DNA of 64,000 bases from Pseudomonas poae (GTDB taxonomy: Bacteria > Pseudomonadota > Gammaproteobacteria > Pseudomonadales > Pseudomonadaceae). Location: the NCBI RefSeq assembly GCF_001439785.1, contig NZ_JYLI01000003.1, forward strand, positions 124,001 through 188,000, read 5' to 3'. The notes beneath the pieces were generated by a model, which did no database searches, had not been told where the DNA came from, and worked only from the letters and a program-made list of their open reading frames with translations. Shown piece after piece: positions 24,494 through 35,672 of the stretch; position 1 is the first letter of the stretch, and the number at the start of each line of letters is the position of its first letter. The position numbers and the translations under genes were made by a program.

Positions 24494-26068
24494 ATGAGCC
24501 ACTTCGATCTCGGCCGTCGCCGCGTGATGCAAGTCGTCGGCGCCGGCCTGTTGTTGCCTGGCCTGGCCCCGGCGGTGATCGCGTCGGTCAAGGACCGGCC
24601 TCAGCTCACCGACGGTGTGCAGTCCGGCGACCTGCTGGGCGACCGCGCGATGATCTGGAGCCGCAGCGACCGCCCCGCGCGCATGGTGGTGGAGTGGGAC
24701 ACCCGCAGCGTGTTCAGCAACCCGCGCCGGTTTGTCTCGCCGCTGGCCGACAGCCGCAGCGATTTCACCGCTCGCGTCGAGCTCACCGGCTTGCCGGTCG
24801 ATCAAGCGATTTTCTACCGCGTGCATTTCGAGGACGCTCAGAGCGGCGTCGCCAGCGAGCCGTGGTTCGGCCACCTGCGCAGCGTGCCGCAGCAGCGCCG
24901 CGACATTCGCTTTGTGTGGAGCGGCGACACCGTCGGCCAGGGCTTTGGCATCAACCCGGACATCGGCGGCATGCGCATCTACGAAGCCATGCGTCTGCGC
25001 CTGCCGGACTTCTTTATCCACAGCGGCGACACCATCTACGCCGACGGCCCGGTGCCGGCGCAACTGCCCACCGAAGGCGGGCGCATCTGGCGCAACCTCA
25101 CCACCGAATCCAAGAGCAAGGTCGCCGAAACCCTCGACGACTATCGCGGCAACTATCGCTACAACCTGCTGGACGAAAACGTGCGGCGCTTTAACGCTGA
25201 GGTGCCGCAGATCTGGCAGTGGGACGACCACGAAGTGGTGAACAACTGGTCGCCCGGCAAGCAGCTCGACGAGCGTTACAAGGTCAAGGACATCAATACC
25301 CTGGTCGGCCGTGCGCGCCAGGCCTGGCTGGAGTATTCACCGATGCGCCGGCAGGGCGCCGATGCTGGCGGGCGGATTTACCGCAAGCTCGCCTACGGCC
25401 CGTTGCTGGACGTGTTCGTGCTCGACATGCGCAGTTATCGCGGCGCCAATGATGACAACCTGGGCGGTGAAAAACCTTTTCTCGGGCGCGAACAATTGGA
25501 CTGGCTCAAGCGCGAACTCAAGGCCTCGACGGCCCAGTGGAAAGTCATTGCGGCCGACATGCCCATCGGCCTCGGTGTGCCCGACGGTGAAGTCAGCCCT
25601 GGCGTGGCGCGCTGGGAAGCCATTGCCAACAACGACCCGGGCCCGGCGCAGGGCCGCGAGCTGGAAATCGCCGAACTGCTTGGGTTCCTGCGCGCCCAGC
25701 AGGTGCGCAATCACGTGTGGCTGACGGCGGATGTGCACTATTGCGCAGCGCATCACTACCACCCCGACCGGGCGGCGTTTCAGGATTTCGAACCGTTCTG
25801 GGAGTTTGTCGCCGGGCCTTTGAATGCCGGAAGTTTCGGGCCTAACCCGCTGGATAAAACCTTTGGCCCGGAAGTGGTGTTCGAGAAAGCACCGCCGGCG
25901 CAGAACACCTCGCCGTTCGCCGGATTTCAGTTTTTTGGCGAGGTACAGATTGACGGGCAGACGGCGGAGTTGACGGTGATTTTGCGCGACCTGGATGGGG
26001 TTTCTGTGTTTGAGCAGAGGTTGCAGCCTGCACAGCGTTCGGCACATCAATACACATCCCGCCGATAA
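24494..26068 (+). CDS. phoD: PhoD-type alkaline phosphatase, Tat-exported
   Basis: A 524-residue secreted metallophosphatase/phosphodiesterase. The N-terminus [20 protein letters not shown] is a twin-arginine signal, so export is folded. A PhoD N-terminal beta domain (about 40-130) precedes the catalytic domain with [48 protein letters not shown] and [11 protein letters not shown], which hold the metal ligands. It would release phosphate from mono- or diesters in the periplasm. Start ATG 24494 is fixed by the signal peptide; the ribosome binding site is weak. Its last 22 bases overlap the converging PepSY gene. Confidence 0.88.
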   Translation: MSHFDLGRRRVMQVVGAGLLLPGLAPAVIASVKDRPQLTDGVQSGDLLGDRAMIWSRSDRPARMVVEWDTRSVFSNPRRFVSPLADSRSDFTARVELTGLPVDQAIFYRVHFEDAQSGVASEPWFGHLRSVPQQRRDIRFVWSGDTVGQGFGINPDIGGMRIYEAMRLRLPDFFIHSGDTIYADGPVPAQLPTEGGRIWRNLTTESKSKVAETLDDYRGNYRYNLLDENVRRFNAEVPQIWQWDDHEVVNNWSPGKQLDERYKVKDINTLVGRARQAWLEYSPMRRQGADAGGRIYRKLAYGPLLDVFVLDMRSYRGANDDNLGGEKPFLGREQLDWLKRELKASTAQWKVIAADMPIGLGVPDGEVSPGVARWEAIANNDPGPAQGRELEIAELLGFLRAQQVRNHVWLTADVHYCAAHHYHPDRAAFQDFEPFWEFVAGPLNAGSFGPNPLDKTFGPEVVFEKAPPAQNTSPFAGFQFFGEVQIDGQTAELTVILRDLDGVSVFEQRLQPAQRSAHQYTSRR

Positions 26069-28572
26069 CGCCCTTGCTCAATCAACCGCTCCACTGCCTC
26101 ACTGCCCAGTATGTCCACCAGCGCCTGATCCACCCCTGTCGCCATGCCCTGCAAACTCCCGCACACATAGATCGCCGCGCCTTCGGCCAGCCATTTGCGC
26201 AGCACGTCGGCTGATTCGCGCAGACGGTCCTGCACGTAGATTTTTTCTACCTGGTCGCGGGAAAACGCCAGGTCCAGTAGCGCCAGGTCGCCACTGGCCA
26301 GCCAGCCGTGGAGTTCGTCCTGGCACAGAAAGTCATGCTGGCGCGTGCGTTCGCCAAACAACAGCCAGTTGCGCTGCTGGCCCAGGGCGATGCGCGCTTT
26401 GAGCAAGCTGCGCAGGCCAGCGAGGCCGGTGCCGTTGCCCAGCAGGATCAGCGGCACGGGCATCTCTGGCAGATGGAAACCAGTGTTGCGGCGCAGGCGC
26501 AGGCGGATGGCGGAGCCGATCGCGGCGTGTTCAGTGAGCCAGCCGGAGCCCAGGCCCAGGCTGCCGTCTGGGCGGCGCTCCTGGCGTACGATCAGTTCCA
26601 GCACGCCGTCGCTGGCAATCGAGGCGACGGAGTATTCGCGCATGCCCAGCGGCACCAATGCATCCACCACCGCCTGGGCGTGCAAGCCGACCAGGTGTGC
26701 AAGCTTGGCCGGCAACTGGCGTGTGGCCAGAGCCCGAGCGAGCGGTTGCGCCAGGCCGTCGATCAGCACATCGTCGCTGCCGTTCAGGCCAAGGCTCTGG
26801 AGAAGCTGTTCGATGGCGTCCTGGCCATTGCACGGCAGGATTTCCACCAGGTCACCGGCCAGCCAGGCGTGGGGCGCCGCTGACGTCAGACCCAGCAGGT
26901 ACACCGGCGTGCTCGCACTGTCACGGTTGAGCAGTGTGCGCTGGCTCAGCGTCCACTGTTCATACTGCGCCACCGGCCAGGCCGCTGCCGGCGCCTGGCC
27001 GGTGAGTTGGCCCAGTTGCTGTTGCCAGTCCAGCAGCGCAGCGGTGTCGCCGCTGTCGACTTCCACCGGGGCGAACAGCAGGTTGCCGCCCTGTTGGGTC
27101 AGCCAGAACTGCAGGCGCCGCGCAAAGCCGCAGAAGTGTTCGTACTGGCGATCACCCAGGGCCAGCACCGCGTAGTTCAAGCCCGCGAGGGACACATCCT
27201 GGCCCAGCACGCTGCGCTCGAAACCACGGGCGTTGTCGGGTGCTTCGCCATCGCCGAAGGTGCTGACCACGAACAGTGCGTTTTGCGCCTGGCTCAACTC
27301 ATCCTGGCTGACACTGCCCAGGGGCTGCACCTTTACCGGCAGGCCGGCGGCCTGCAATTGCCCGGCGGTCTGCCAGGCCAGTTGTTCGGCAAAGCCGCTC
27401 TGGCTGGCAAAGCCGATCAGCCAGGCCGGCGCTTGGCTGTGGTTGTTCGCAAGGCCGTTGCGGGCATCGCGCACCTGGCGTTTTTTGCGGCGGCGGTCGA
27501 GGTACAACAGCCAACCGGTGATAAAGAACAACGGCATGCACAGCGCGCTGACAGTGAGGATGACCCGCCCCACGATGCCGAAGTAGCTGCCGGTGTGCAG
27601 CGCATAAATGCTGGTCAGCAGCTGCGATTTGAGACTTTTGCTGGCGTAGCGCTCATGGGCTTTGACCTCGCCGGTGGCGGGGTCGAGGTTGATCTGGTTC
27701 AGCGCGCGGTCATGGGACGCGTCACGCAGCAGGTAATAGACGATGGCCGGCTGCCCGGCGACGGTCGGCATGCGGATGTTATAGGCGCTCAGGCCGGGGC
27801 CGGCGCTGCTGTAGACGCTGCTCCAGATCGCGTCGTAATTGGCCACAGGCAGGGTGTCTGCGGGCGCCGGGTTACGCGTGCGTACCCGTTCGTTCTGTGG
27901 TGCGTCGGACAGCCATTGGGTCAGGCCCTTGTTGTACCAGTCGTAGGACCAGTACAGGCCGGTAAGCGCCGAGAACAGATAGAACAGCAGGCACCAGGTG
28001 CCGAACACCGAGTGCAGGTCCCAGTTGAAACTGCGGCCTTTTTTGCGCCAGTCCAGCGTCAGCCAGGCACGCCAGTTCTTCACTTGGCGCGGCCAGCGCA
28101 GGTACAGGCCGGACAGGCAGAAAAACAGCAGAATCAGGGTGCAGGCGCCGGTGATCTGCCGACCGGTTTCACCCATGGCGAGGAAGCGATGCACCTGCAG
28201 GATAAAGCCGAAGAACTCCTGACCCGTCGCATCGCCACTGTAGTCGCCGGTGTAGGGGTCGAAGTAGCGCATCTGCCCCCGTCGCTCACCCGGTGGCGCG
28301 CTGAAGAACACGCGCGCCGCGTTGCCGCTGTCGCTTTCCACCCACAGCATCGACACGGTCTTGCCTTCGGTGGCCTCCAGCTTGCGCACCAGTTCGGCGG
28401 GTGGCAGCACGCCGGCGTCGCGCTTTTCAACGCTCAATACATGGGGGTTGAGCGCCCTGAGTATTTCATCCTGAAACGACACCGCTGCCCCGGTGATCCC
28501 CATCAGGGCCAGTACCAGCCCGGCCGTGATGCCGAAGAACCAGTGCAACTGGAACAGGGTTTTCTTCAACAC
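26047..28572 (-). CDS. PepSY membrane protein fused to flavodoxin and flavoprotein reductase
   Basis: An 841-residue inner-membrane electron-transfer protein. The first 380 residues are a PepSY_TM region with membrane segments ([20 protein letters not shown], and others near 140-230 and 345-365). A flavodoxin domain (about 395-530; [40 protein letters not shown]) binds FMN. A reductase domain (about 580-841; [30 protein letters not shown]) binds FAD and NAD(P)H. Such proteins are thought to reduce ferric siderophore complexes or other periplasmic substrates, and this one matches in type a P. aeruginosa protein beside an iron-siderophore receptor; no receptor or Fur box is seen here. Start GTG 28572 with GAGG upstream; longer frames to 28641 are possible. 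Confidence 0.82.
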   Translation of the reverse strand: MLKKTLFQLHWFFGITAGLVLALMGITGAAVSFQDEILRALNPHVLSVEKRDAGVLPPAELVRKLEATEGKTVSMLWVESDSGNAARVFFSAPPGERRGQMRYFDPYTGDYSGDATGQEFFGFILQVHRFLAMGETGRQITGACTLILLFFCLSGLYLRWPRQVKNWRAWLTLDWRKKGRSFNWDLHSVFGTWCLLFYLFSALTGLYWSYDWYNKGLTQWLSDAPQNERVRTRNPAPADTLPVANYDAIWSSVYSSAGPGLSAYNIRMPTVAGQPAIVYYLLRDASHDRALNQINLDPATGEVKAHERYASKSLKSQLLTSIYALHTGSYFGIVGRVILTVSALCMPLFFITGWLLYLDRRRKKRQVRDARNGLANNHSQAPAWLIGFASQSGFAEQLAWQTAGQLQAAGLPVKVQPLGSVSQDELSQAQNALFVVSTFGDGEAPDNARGFERSVLGQDVSLAGLNYAVLALGDRQYEHFCGFARRLQFWLTQQGGNLLFAPVEVDSGDTAALLDWQQQLGQLTGQAPAAAWPVAQYEQWTLSQRTLLNRDSASTPVYLLGLTSAAPHAWLAGDLVEILPCNGQDAIEQLLQSLGLNGSDDVLIDGLAQPLARALATRQLPAKLAHLVGLHAQAVVDALVPLGMREYSVASIASDGVLELIVRQERRPDGSLGLGSGWLTEHAAIGSAIRLRLRRNTGFHLPEMPVPLILLGNGTGLAGLRSLLKARIALGQQRNWLLFGERTRQHDFLCQDELHGWLASGDLALLDLAFSRDQVEKIYVQDRLRESADVLRKWLAEGAAIYVCGSLQGMATGVDQALVDILGSEAVERLIEQGRYRRDVY

Positions 28573-28655
28573 GTCGTACGGCCTCGCAGAACTGGATAGG
28601 GATTGACGGCGCGCATTATGCCGTGGGTTGTCGAGAAACATTCCTTTTTACATGC

Positions 28656-28685
28656 AAAAAGCCCACGACAAGGCGTGGGCTTTTT
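28656..28685 (-). terminator. Terminator of speC (symmetrical, may act on both strands)
   Basis: The stem GCCCACG / CGTGGGC is flanked by five A and five T. It lies 14 bases after the speC stop and upstream of the PepSY gene, so that gene must have its own promoter. Confidence 0.9.
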
Positions 28686-28698
28686 GATCGGGCAGGGG

Positions 28699-29862
28699 TT
28701 ACACGTAGAACGATTTCAATGGCGGAAAGCCGTTGAACTCAACCGCGCTGTAGCTGGTGGTGTACGCACCGGTCGACAGCCAGTACAGGCGATCACCGAT
28801 GGCCAGGTTTAGCGGCAGGCCGTACTTGTAGTTTTCGTACATGATGTCGGCGCTGTCGCAGGTAGGGCCGGCGATGACCACTTCTTCCATCTCGCCTTTC
28901 TTCTCGGTCCAGATCGGGAACTTGATGGCTTCGTCCATGGTTTCGATCAGGCCGGAGAATTTGCCCACATCCGTGTACACCCAACGCTCGACGGCGGTGC
29001 GCGATTTACGCGCCACCAGTACCACTTCGCTGACCAGGATGCCGGCGTTGGCGATCAACGAACGGCCTGGTTCGAGGATGATTTCCGGCAATTCGTCGCC
29101 GAAGTCTTCCTTGAGGAAGCGGATGATTTCTTCGGCGTAGGTTTCCAGGCTGTTGGTGCGGGTGATGTAGTTGGCCGGGAAACCGCCGCCCATGTTGATC
29201 AGCTTGAGGTGGATGCCGTCTTCTTCCTTCAGGCGCTCGAAGATCACTTTGACCTTGGCGATGGCCGCGTCCCACACGCTGATGTCGCGTTGTTGCGAAC
29301 CGACGTGGAAGGAGATGCCGTAAGGCACCAGGCCCAGGTCGCGGGCGAGGATCAGCAGGTCCATGGCCATGTCGGTCTGGCAGCCGAATTTGCGCGACAA
29401 CGGCCAATCGGCAGTGGTCGAACCTTCGGTGAGGATGCGCACGTACACCTTCGAACCCGGTGCAGCCTTGGCGATGTTGCGCAGGTCGGCTTCGGAGTCG
29501 GTGGAGAACAGGCGCACGCCTTTCTCGTAGAAGTAGCGGATGTCTTTGGATTTCTTGATGGTGTTGCCGTAGCTGATACGGTCGGCGCTGACGCCGCGGT
29601 CCATGACCTTGTCCAGCTCGTAGATCGAGGCGATATCGAAGCTGGAGCCTTTTTCCTTGAGCAGGTCGATGATCTCGACGGCGGGGTTGGCCTTGACGGC
29701 GTAATAGACTTTGGCGAATTCGAAACCGGCGCGCAGGTCATCGTAGGCCTGGCTGATCATCGCGGTGTCGATCACCACGAACGGGGTTTCTTGCTTGTCG
29801 GCGAACGCCTTCATTTTGTCAAAGGTGGCGCGCGCGAAATAATCTTCGACCTGGATCGACAT
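28699..29862 (-). CDS. speC: Ornithine decarboxylase (PLP-dependent, alanine-racemase fold)
   Basis: A 387-residue cytoplasmic enzyme that makes putrescine from ornithine (this group may also accept lysine). The PLP lysine is Lys57 in YYAVKANP; HVGSQQRD, NMGGGFPANY and EPGRSLIANAG line the cofactor phosphate, and GPTCDSADIM near residue 335 contributes the catalytic Cys-Asp from the partner subunit. Length and ends match the pseudomonad SpeC. The ATG at 29862 has AGGAG eight bases upstream; the frame is open 31 codons further but without homology. The leader is unusually structured (see 29863-30093). Confidence 0.93.
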   Translation of the reverse strand: MSIQVEDYFARATFDKMKAFADKQETPFVVIDTAMISQAYDDLRAGFEFAKVYYAVKANPAVEIIDLLKEKGSSFDIASIYELDKVMDRGVSADRISYGNTIKKSKDIRYFYEKGVRLFSTDSEADLRNIAKAAPGSKVYVRILTEGSTTADWPLSRKFGCQTDMAMDLLILARDLGLVPYGISFHVGSQQRDISVWDAAIAKVKVIFERLKEEDGIHLKLINMGGGFPANYITRTNSLETYAEEIIRFLKEDFGDELPEIILEPGRSLIANAGILVSEVVLVARKSRTAVERWVYTDVGKFSGLIETMDEAIKFPIWTEKKGEMEEVVIAGPTCDSADIMYENYKYGLPLNLAIGDRLYWLSTGAYTTSYSAVEFNGFPPLKSFYV

Positions 29863-29967
29863 GCTGGGAACTCCTAGGGGCAAACTAAAATTAGCCATGG
29901 GTGCAAATGAACGTCCTCCGTATCCCCACTTTGGTTCGCCTACTTCCCAAGGCATGTCGCCGAAAGC

Positions 29968-30003
29968 AAAAAGGCCATGGGATGTACCGCTTCCCTTGGC
30001 CTT
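29968..30003 (-). promoter_or_regulatory. Terminator-like hairpin in the speC leader (possible attenuator)
   Basis: Read on the minus strand, AAGGCCAAGGGA pairs with TCCCATGGCCTT (one mismatch, nine-base loop) and runs into TTTTT. It lies about 105 bases ahead of the speC start and downstream of the candidate promoter. It could attenuate speC or simply end transcripts from the ABC operon upstream. Confidence 0.55.
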
Positions 30004-30064
30004 GCTGTCTCGTCGTCAGTACTTGAGCCGGATGGATCGTTTCCAGCATGGACGTTCGGCGCGA

Positions 30065-30093
30065 ACTTTAGGGCTTGATGGGCGTGGGATCAA
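30065..30093 (-). promoter_or_regulatory. Candidate speC sigma-70 promoter
   Basis: On the minus strand -35 TTGATC (30093-30088) and -10 TAAAGT (30070-30065) are separated by 17 bases, each matching four of six consensus bases. Transcription would start near 30058 and give a leader of about 195 bases. Confidence 0.4.
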
Positions 30094-30217
30094 CTAAAAA
30101 TGTCGCGTTTTTGCACGCGTTCGTCGCGCTACCGCGTGCAGCTACTTATGTAACCGACAGGTGTGACGGATTGATGTTCCCCGGATGGGGCCAATCAGAT
30201 GGATTTGCGGTGTATTC

Positions 30218-30300
30218 ATCGCAGGCAAGCCAGCTCCCACATTTGAACTGCATTCTTATGCTGGAATGCATTCCCCTGTGGGAGCTGGCTTGCCTGCGAT
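30218..30300. repeat. REPIN-type paired REP palindrome
   Basis: Two perfectly complementary 24-base arms (30218-30241 and 30277-30300; core AAGCCAGCTCCC / GGGAGCTGGCTT) enclose 35 bases. It directly follows the ABC transporter operon stop. Confidence 0.85.
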
Positions 30301-30309
30301 AGCAATCTA

Positions 30310-31467
30310 TCAGGCCAAAGCAGTTTCGGCAGGCGAGACAATACTGGTCTTGCCCCCACGCGACTTGCCTGAACTCAGGTACTCGGCAATCGACTCCTGG
30401 GTGACTTCCCCCAGGAACACCCGCTCGGCATCCATCACCGGCAGCCACGAGCGGTTGAACTCGTACATGCGCGACAGCAGGATGCGCAGGTGCTCGTCAT
30501 AGGCTGCCGTGGCGTTGAACTCGCGCAGGTACTGGCCGCACGTACCGGCCTGGCGGTGCAGGTCGCGGCGGCGTACATAACCCAGCGCCTTGTTCTCGGC
30601 GCAGGTGACGACCACATAACGGCGGTCATGCTCGTCCATCAGTTCCAGGGCATCGGCCACCGGGGTTTCCGGGCTCACCGACGGGGCGTTGTCCGCCGCG
30701 TCTTCGGCCTTCACCAGCAGCAGACGCTTGAGGGTGCTGTCCTGGCCGACGAAGTTGCTCACGAACTCGTCAGCCGGGTGCGCCAGCAACGTGTCCGGAT
30801 GGTCGATCTGCAGCAGCTTGCCGGCGCGGAAGATCGCGATCTTGTCGCCCAGCTTGATGGCTTCGTCGATGTCGTGGCTGACCATGATCACGGTCTTGTT
30901 CAGCGCGCGTTGCATCTCGAAGAACTCGTTCTGGATCATTTCGCGGTTGATCGGGTCGACCGCGCCGAACGGCTCATCCATCAGCAGCAGCGGTGCGTCG
31001 GCCGCCAGTGCGCGGATCACGCCGATGCGCTGTTGCTGGCCGCCCGACAGTTCACGTGGGTAGCGGTGCAGATACTGCTTGGGTTCGAGCTTGATCATGC
31101 TCATCAGCTCGCGGGCGCGGTCGTGGCATTTCTGCTTGTCCCAGCCCAGCAGCTTGGGCACCACCACGATGTTTTCCTCGATGGTCATGTTCGGGAACAG
31201 ACCGATCTGCTGGATCACATAGCCGATGTTGCGACGCAGGGTCACTTCGTCCAGGTCGGTGGTGTCTTCGCCATTGATCAGAATCTTGCCCGAGGTGGGC
31301 TTGATCAAGCGGTTGATCATTTTCAGCGTGGTGCTCTTGCCGCAGCCCGAGGGGCCGAGGAATACGCAAATTTCGCCTTCATTGACGGTCAGGCTTACGT
31401 CGTTCACGGCGGAGACAGTTTTGCCGTTGCTTTGAAAAGTCTTGGTCAGGTTTTGAAGTTCGATCAT
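30310..31467 (-). CDS. Osmoprotectant (betaine/choline/carnitine-type) ABC transporter ATP-binding protein
   Basis: A 385-residue ATPase of the OpuCA/ProV type. Walker A GPSGCGKST, signature LSGGQQQRIGVIRAL, Walker B LLLMDEPFGAVDP and the H-loop VSHDIDEAI are complete. The C-terminal 110 residues form a CBS-domain pair (PVADALELMDEHDRRYVVV and the final SWLPVMDAERVFLGEVTQES), which in this family senses ionic strength. The start ATG overlaps the permease stop as ATGA, with AAGGA nine bases upstream. Last gene of a four-gene operon. Confidence 0.9.
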   Translation of the reverse strand: MIELQNLTKTFQSNGKTVSAVNDVSLTVNEGEICVFLGPSGCGKSTTLKMINRLIKPTSGKILINGEDTTDLDEVTLRRNIGYVIQQIGLFPNMTIEENIVVVPKLLGWDKQKCHDRARELMSMIKLEPKQYLHRYPRELSGGQQQRIGVIRALAADAPLLLMDEPFGAVDPINREMIQNEFFEMQRALNKTVIMVSHDIDEAIKLGDKIAIFRAGKLLQIDHPDTLLAHPADEFVSNFVGQDSTLKRLLLVKAEDAADNAPSVSPETPVADALELMDEHDRRYVVVTCAENKALGYVRRRDLHRQAGTCGQYLREFNATAAYDEHLRILLSRMYEFNRSWLPVMDAERVFLGEVTQESIAEYLSSGKSRGGKTSIVSPAETALA

Positions 31468-32117
31468 TTGAGCAGTCCTTTTGGAGTCAGCGAGCGTTGC
31501 AGCCATTGCAGAAGCAGGTCGGCGAAGATGGCCAGGAGACTGACCAGCACGGCGCCGACGATCAGCATCGACATGTCGCTGCGGCTGATGGAAGCCAGAA
31601 TAAGTACACCCAGGCCACCGGCGCCGATGGTGGCGGCAATGGTCATGACACCGATATTCATCACCACGGCGGTGCGCACGCCGGCGAGGATCACCGGTAC
31701 GGCAATCGGCAGCTCGACCATGCGCAGGCGCTGGCCGAAGGTCATGCCGATGCCCTTGGCGGCTTCGCGGATGCCCGGTTCCACGCCGGTGAGGGCCAGG
31801 TAGGTGTTACGCATGATCGGCAGCAGGGAGTAGAGGAACACGGCGGTGATTGCCGGCATTGGCCCCAGCCCCTGGCCGAATTTGGAGTAGAACGGCAGCA
31901 GCAGGCCGAACAGCGCAATCGACGGCACGGTCAGCAGCACCGTGGCGCTGGCCTGCAAGGGACCGGCGAGCGTCGGGAAGCGCGTCATCAGTACGCCCAG
32001 GGGCACGCCAATGAAGATTGCCAGCAGTACGGCAATGCCGACCAGGGTGATGTGCTGCCAGGTCAGTTGCAGCACCTGGGCCCAATCAAGATGGGAAAAG
32101 GCGTTCAGGAATTCCAT
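31464..32117 (-). CDS. Osmoprotectant ABC transporter permease (second)
   Basis: A 217-residue inner-membrane permease of the OpuCB/ProW type with about six membrane segments and the cytoplasmic EAA loop REAAKGIGMTFGQRLRMVELP. Typical segments are VLLTVPSIALFGLLLP and MNIGVMTIAATIGAGGLG. It lies 11 bases after the binding-protein gene, with GAGGAGAAG ahead of its ATG, and overlaps the ATPase gene. It would form the channel with the permease at 33043. Confidence 0.9.
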   Translation of the reverse strand: MEFLNAFSHLDWAQVLQLTWQHITLVGIAVLLAIFIGVPLGVLMTRFPTLAGPLQASATVLLTVPSIALFGLLLPFYSKFGQGLGPMPAITAVFLYSLLPIMRNTYLALTGVEPGIREAAKGIGMTFGQRLRMVELPIAVPVILAGVRTAVVMNIGVMTIAATIGAGGLGVLILASISRSDMSMLIVGAVLVSLLAIFADLLLQWLQRSLTPKGLLK

Positions 32118-32128
32118 GTCTTCTCCTC

Positions 32129-33022
32129 TTAGTTGATGGGATGTTGGCGCAGGAAATCTGCGGCAACGGCGGACGGGCTTTCATGGTCGACATCGACCCG
32201 CGCGTTGAGCTGGCGCATGGTTGCATCGTCGAACAGGTCGGCCAGCGGCTTGAGTTCGGCAGCCAGTTGCGGGTGCTGGTCGAGGTATTCCTGGCGGATC
32301 ACCGGCGCGGCCGTGTAGTCCGGGAAGTAGTGCAGGTCGTCCTCCAGCAGCTTCAATTTGAAGGCGTTGAGGCGACCGTCGGTGGTGTAGACCAGCCCTG
32401 CAAACACCTGGCCGTTACGCAGCGCGGTGTACACCAGGCCCGCGTCCATCTGCCGGGTGTTCTTGCGGGTCAGGTTCATGTCGTACAGCTTGACCATGCC
32501 GGCCAGGCCGTCGGAGCGGTTGGCGAACTCGGTGTCCAGCGCCACCAGGCGGTGTTCCCGGGTATCTGCCGCCATGGCTTTGGTGAGGTCGCTGATGTTG
32601 TTGATTTCAGGATGTTCCCTGGCCACCTTGTCCGGCAGCGCCAGCGCATAGGTGTTGCTGAAGTGCGACGGCGACAGCCAGGCCAGGCCTTTTTTCGCAT
32701 CGAGTTCTTTCACCCGGGCGTAGGACTGTGCGCTGTCGAGTTTCTCGTCGATGTGGTTGTAGGCCACGAGCGACACGCCGGTGTATTCCCAGAGCAGGTC
32801 CAGTTGCCCGCTTTCCTGGGCACTGCGCGCCAGGTTGCTGCCCAGACCGCCGGTGACGCGGGTGTCGTAGCCCTTGGTGCGCAGGTATTGAGAGGTGATT
32901 TCGGCGAGCAGGGTCTGTTCGGTGAACACCCGGGCGCCGATGCGAATCACCGGTTTTTCGGCGGCTTGCGCAAACCCCGCGCACAGCAGGACGCAGCTCA
33001 GTATCAATGTCAGCTTTTTCAT
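32129..33022 (-). CDS. Osmoprotectant ABC transporter substrate-binding protein
   Basis: A 297-residue periplasmic binding protein (OpuAC/OpuCC family). The signal peptide MKKLTLILSCVLLCAGFAQA is cut after AQA; Cys10 and Cys14 lie inside it and there is no lipobox, so it is soluble. The mature part begins EKPVIRIGARVFTEQTLLAEI; the aromatic ligand cage is suggested by DLLWEYTGVSL and LVYTTDGRLNAFKL. AAGGAA lies seven bases before the ATG. It is flanked by the two permease genes, the order seen in other pseudomonads. Confidence 0.9.
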   Translation of the reverse strand: MKKLTLILSCVLLCAGFAQAAEKPVIRIGARVFTEQTLLAEITSQYLRTKGYDTRVTGGLGSNLARSAQESGQLDLLWEYTGVSLVAYNHIDEKLDSAQSYARVKELDAKKGLAWLSPSHFSNTYALALPDKVAREHPEINNISDLTKAMAADTREHRLVALDTEFANRSDGLAGMVKLYDMNLTRKNTRQMDAGLVYTALRNGQVFAGLVYTTDGRLNAFKLKLLEDDLHYFPDYTAAPVIRQEYLDQHPQLAAELKPLADLFDDATMRQLNARVDVDHESPSAVAADFLRQHPIN

Positions 33023-33042
33023 GTGAATTCCTTTACCCAACC

Positions 33043-33759
33043 TCAAGACGGACGCAACCCGCGTTCCAGCCAAAGGCGGCTGGCCATGGTCACCAGACCG
33101 TCCAGCAGCAACGCCAGCAGCGCGGTGCACGCGGCGCCGAGCAACAGTTGCGGCTGATTGTTCAGGGCGATGCCGGGGAAAATCAGGCTGCCCAGGCTGT
33201 TGGCGCCGATCAGGAAGGCCAGCGGCGCGGTGCCGACGTTGATCGCCAGGGCCACACGCACGCCACCGATGATGATCGGCACGGCGTTGGGCAATTCCAC
33301 GCGAAACAGCACCTGGCGCGGGGTCATGCCGATGCCGGTGGCGGCTTCCTTGAGTGAGCCCTGCACATTCTTCAGACCTTCATAGGTGTTGCGCACGATA
33401 GGCAGAAGTGAGGCGAGAAACAGCGCGAAGATGGCCGGGCCGCTGCCAATGCCGAGAACGCCGAGGGCGATGGCCAGTACGGCCAGGGGAGGGACGGTGT
33501 TGCCGATATTGAAGATCTGCATGAAGCGCTCGGCGCGCCCGACCATGTTCGGTCGGCTCAGCAGGATGCCGGCGGGGATGCCCACAATAAGGGCGGCCAG
33601 CATGGAGACTAAAACCAGAATCAGATGAGCTTGCAGGTAAAACAACAAATCGTCGCGGTACAGTTCGATCGTGTTGATGCCGATCCAGTGGACCAGCAGG
33701 GCCAGGAGCGCGACGACAACCGCACCTCCTATCAGCCCTTTGCCATAGCGAATAGCCAC
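33043..33759 (-). CDS. Osmoprotectant ABC transporter permease (first)
   Basis: A 238-residue permease, first gene of the operon. It has about six membrane segments (GLIGGAVVVALLALLVHWIG, HLILVLVSMLAALIVGIPAG, and others) and the EAA loop KEAATGIGMTPRQVLFRVELP. The start is the GTG at 33759: GGAG lies seven bases upstream and the protein then begins in front of the first membrane helix. The frame is open to 34071 but upstream codons look non-coding. Divergent from prfC. Confidence 0.88.
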   Translation of the reverse strand: MAIRYGKGLIGGAVVVALLALLVHWIGINTIELYRDDLLFYLQAHLILVLVSMLAALIVGIPAGILLSRPNMVGRAERFMQIFNIGNTVPPLAVLAIALGVLGIGSGPAIFALFLASLLPIVRNTYEGLKNVQGSLKEAATGIGMTPRQVLFRVELPNAVPIIIGGVRVALAINVGTAPLAFLIGANSLGSLIFPGIALNNQPQLLLGAACTALLALLLDGLVTMASRLWLERGLRPS

Positions 33760-34088
33760 AGGCGGACTCCTTTTTTCTTTTGTCGGCGAACACATTCTGC
33801 TGCGGCAATGCCATTGCTGGCTGTCGGCGAAAGCGTTCGCGAAAAGCAGCTCGTCGATACCGGCAACGCGGTATGTATCGAGCCATGAGCGCAGCCCCGT
33901 CAGGCTAACTTGCTGATTTTTCAGCCCTGTTACGAGTGCGATAGCAGGGGAATGGACGTCTCCACCTTTTAAAAGGTTCCACACTTGGCAGCATTTAGCC
34001 ACCCCTGATCGGGTGAACGGTGGTCCGAACCGTGGGGTTTGCGCTATACTCGCGCCCCTTTTTTGACTCACCTGCCAGGCGATTTCCC
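33760..34088. other. Divergent promoter region between the ABC operon and prfC
   Basis: These 329 bases hold no gene. A TATACT hexamer (34045-34050) fits a -10 for prfC, without a good -35. A perfect 14-base palindrome ACCTTTTAAAAGGT is at 33964-33977 and could be an operator for the osmoprotectant operon. A short ACGGT/ACCGT inverted pair surrounds 34018-34032. Confidence 0.5.

Positions 34089-35672
<1,584 letters not shown>

Larger units (their letters stand above)
29863..30309. other. Gap: speC promoter and structured leader, plus a REP pair
   Basis: No gene is supported in these 447 bases. From the speC side they hold a ribosome binding site, a possible anti-terminator segment (about 29941-29960), a terminator-like hairpin (29968-30003), a candidate sigma-70 promoter (30065-30093) and a perfect REP palindrome pair (30218-30300) after the ABC transporter operon. 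Confidence 0.7.

Noticed and set aside
22666..24591. Open frame of 641 codons antisense to fruK/fruA
   Set aside because: Antisense shadow of a membrane-protein gene; low-complexity, charge-rich product without recognisable fold.
30075..30302. Plus-strand open frame of 75 codons across the REP pair at 30218
   Set aside because: Half of it is REP palindrome and it has no ribosome binding site; it is not a gene.
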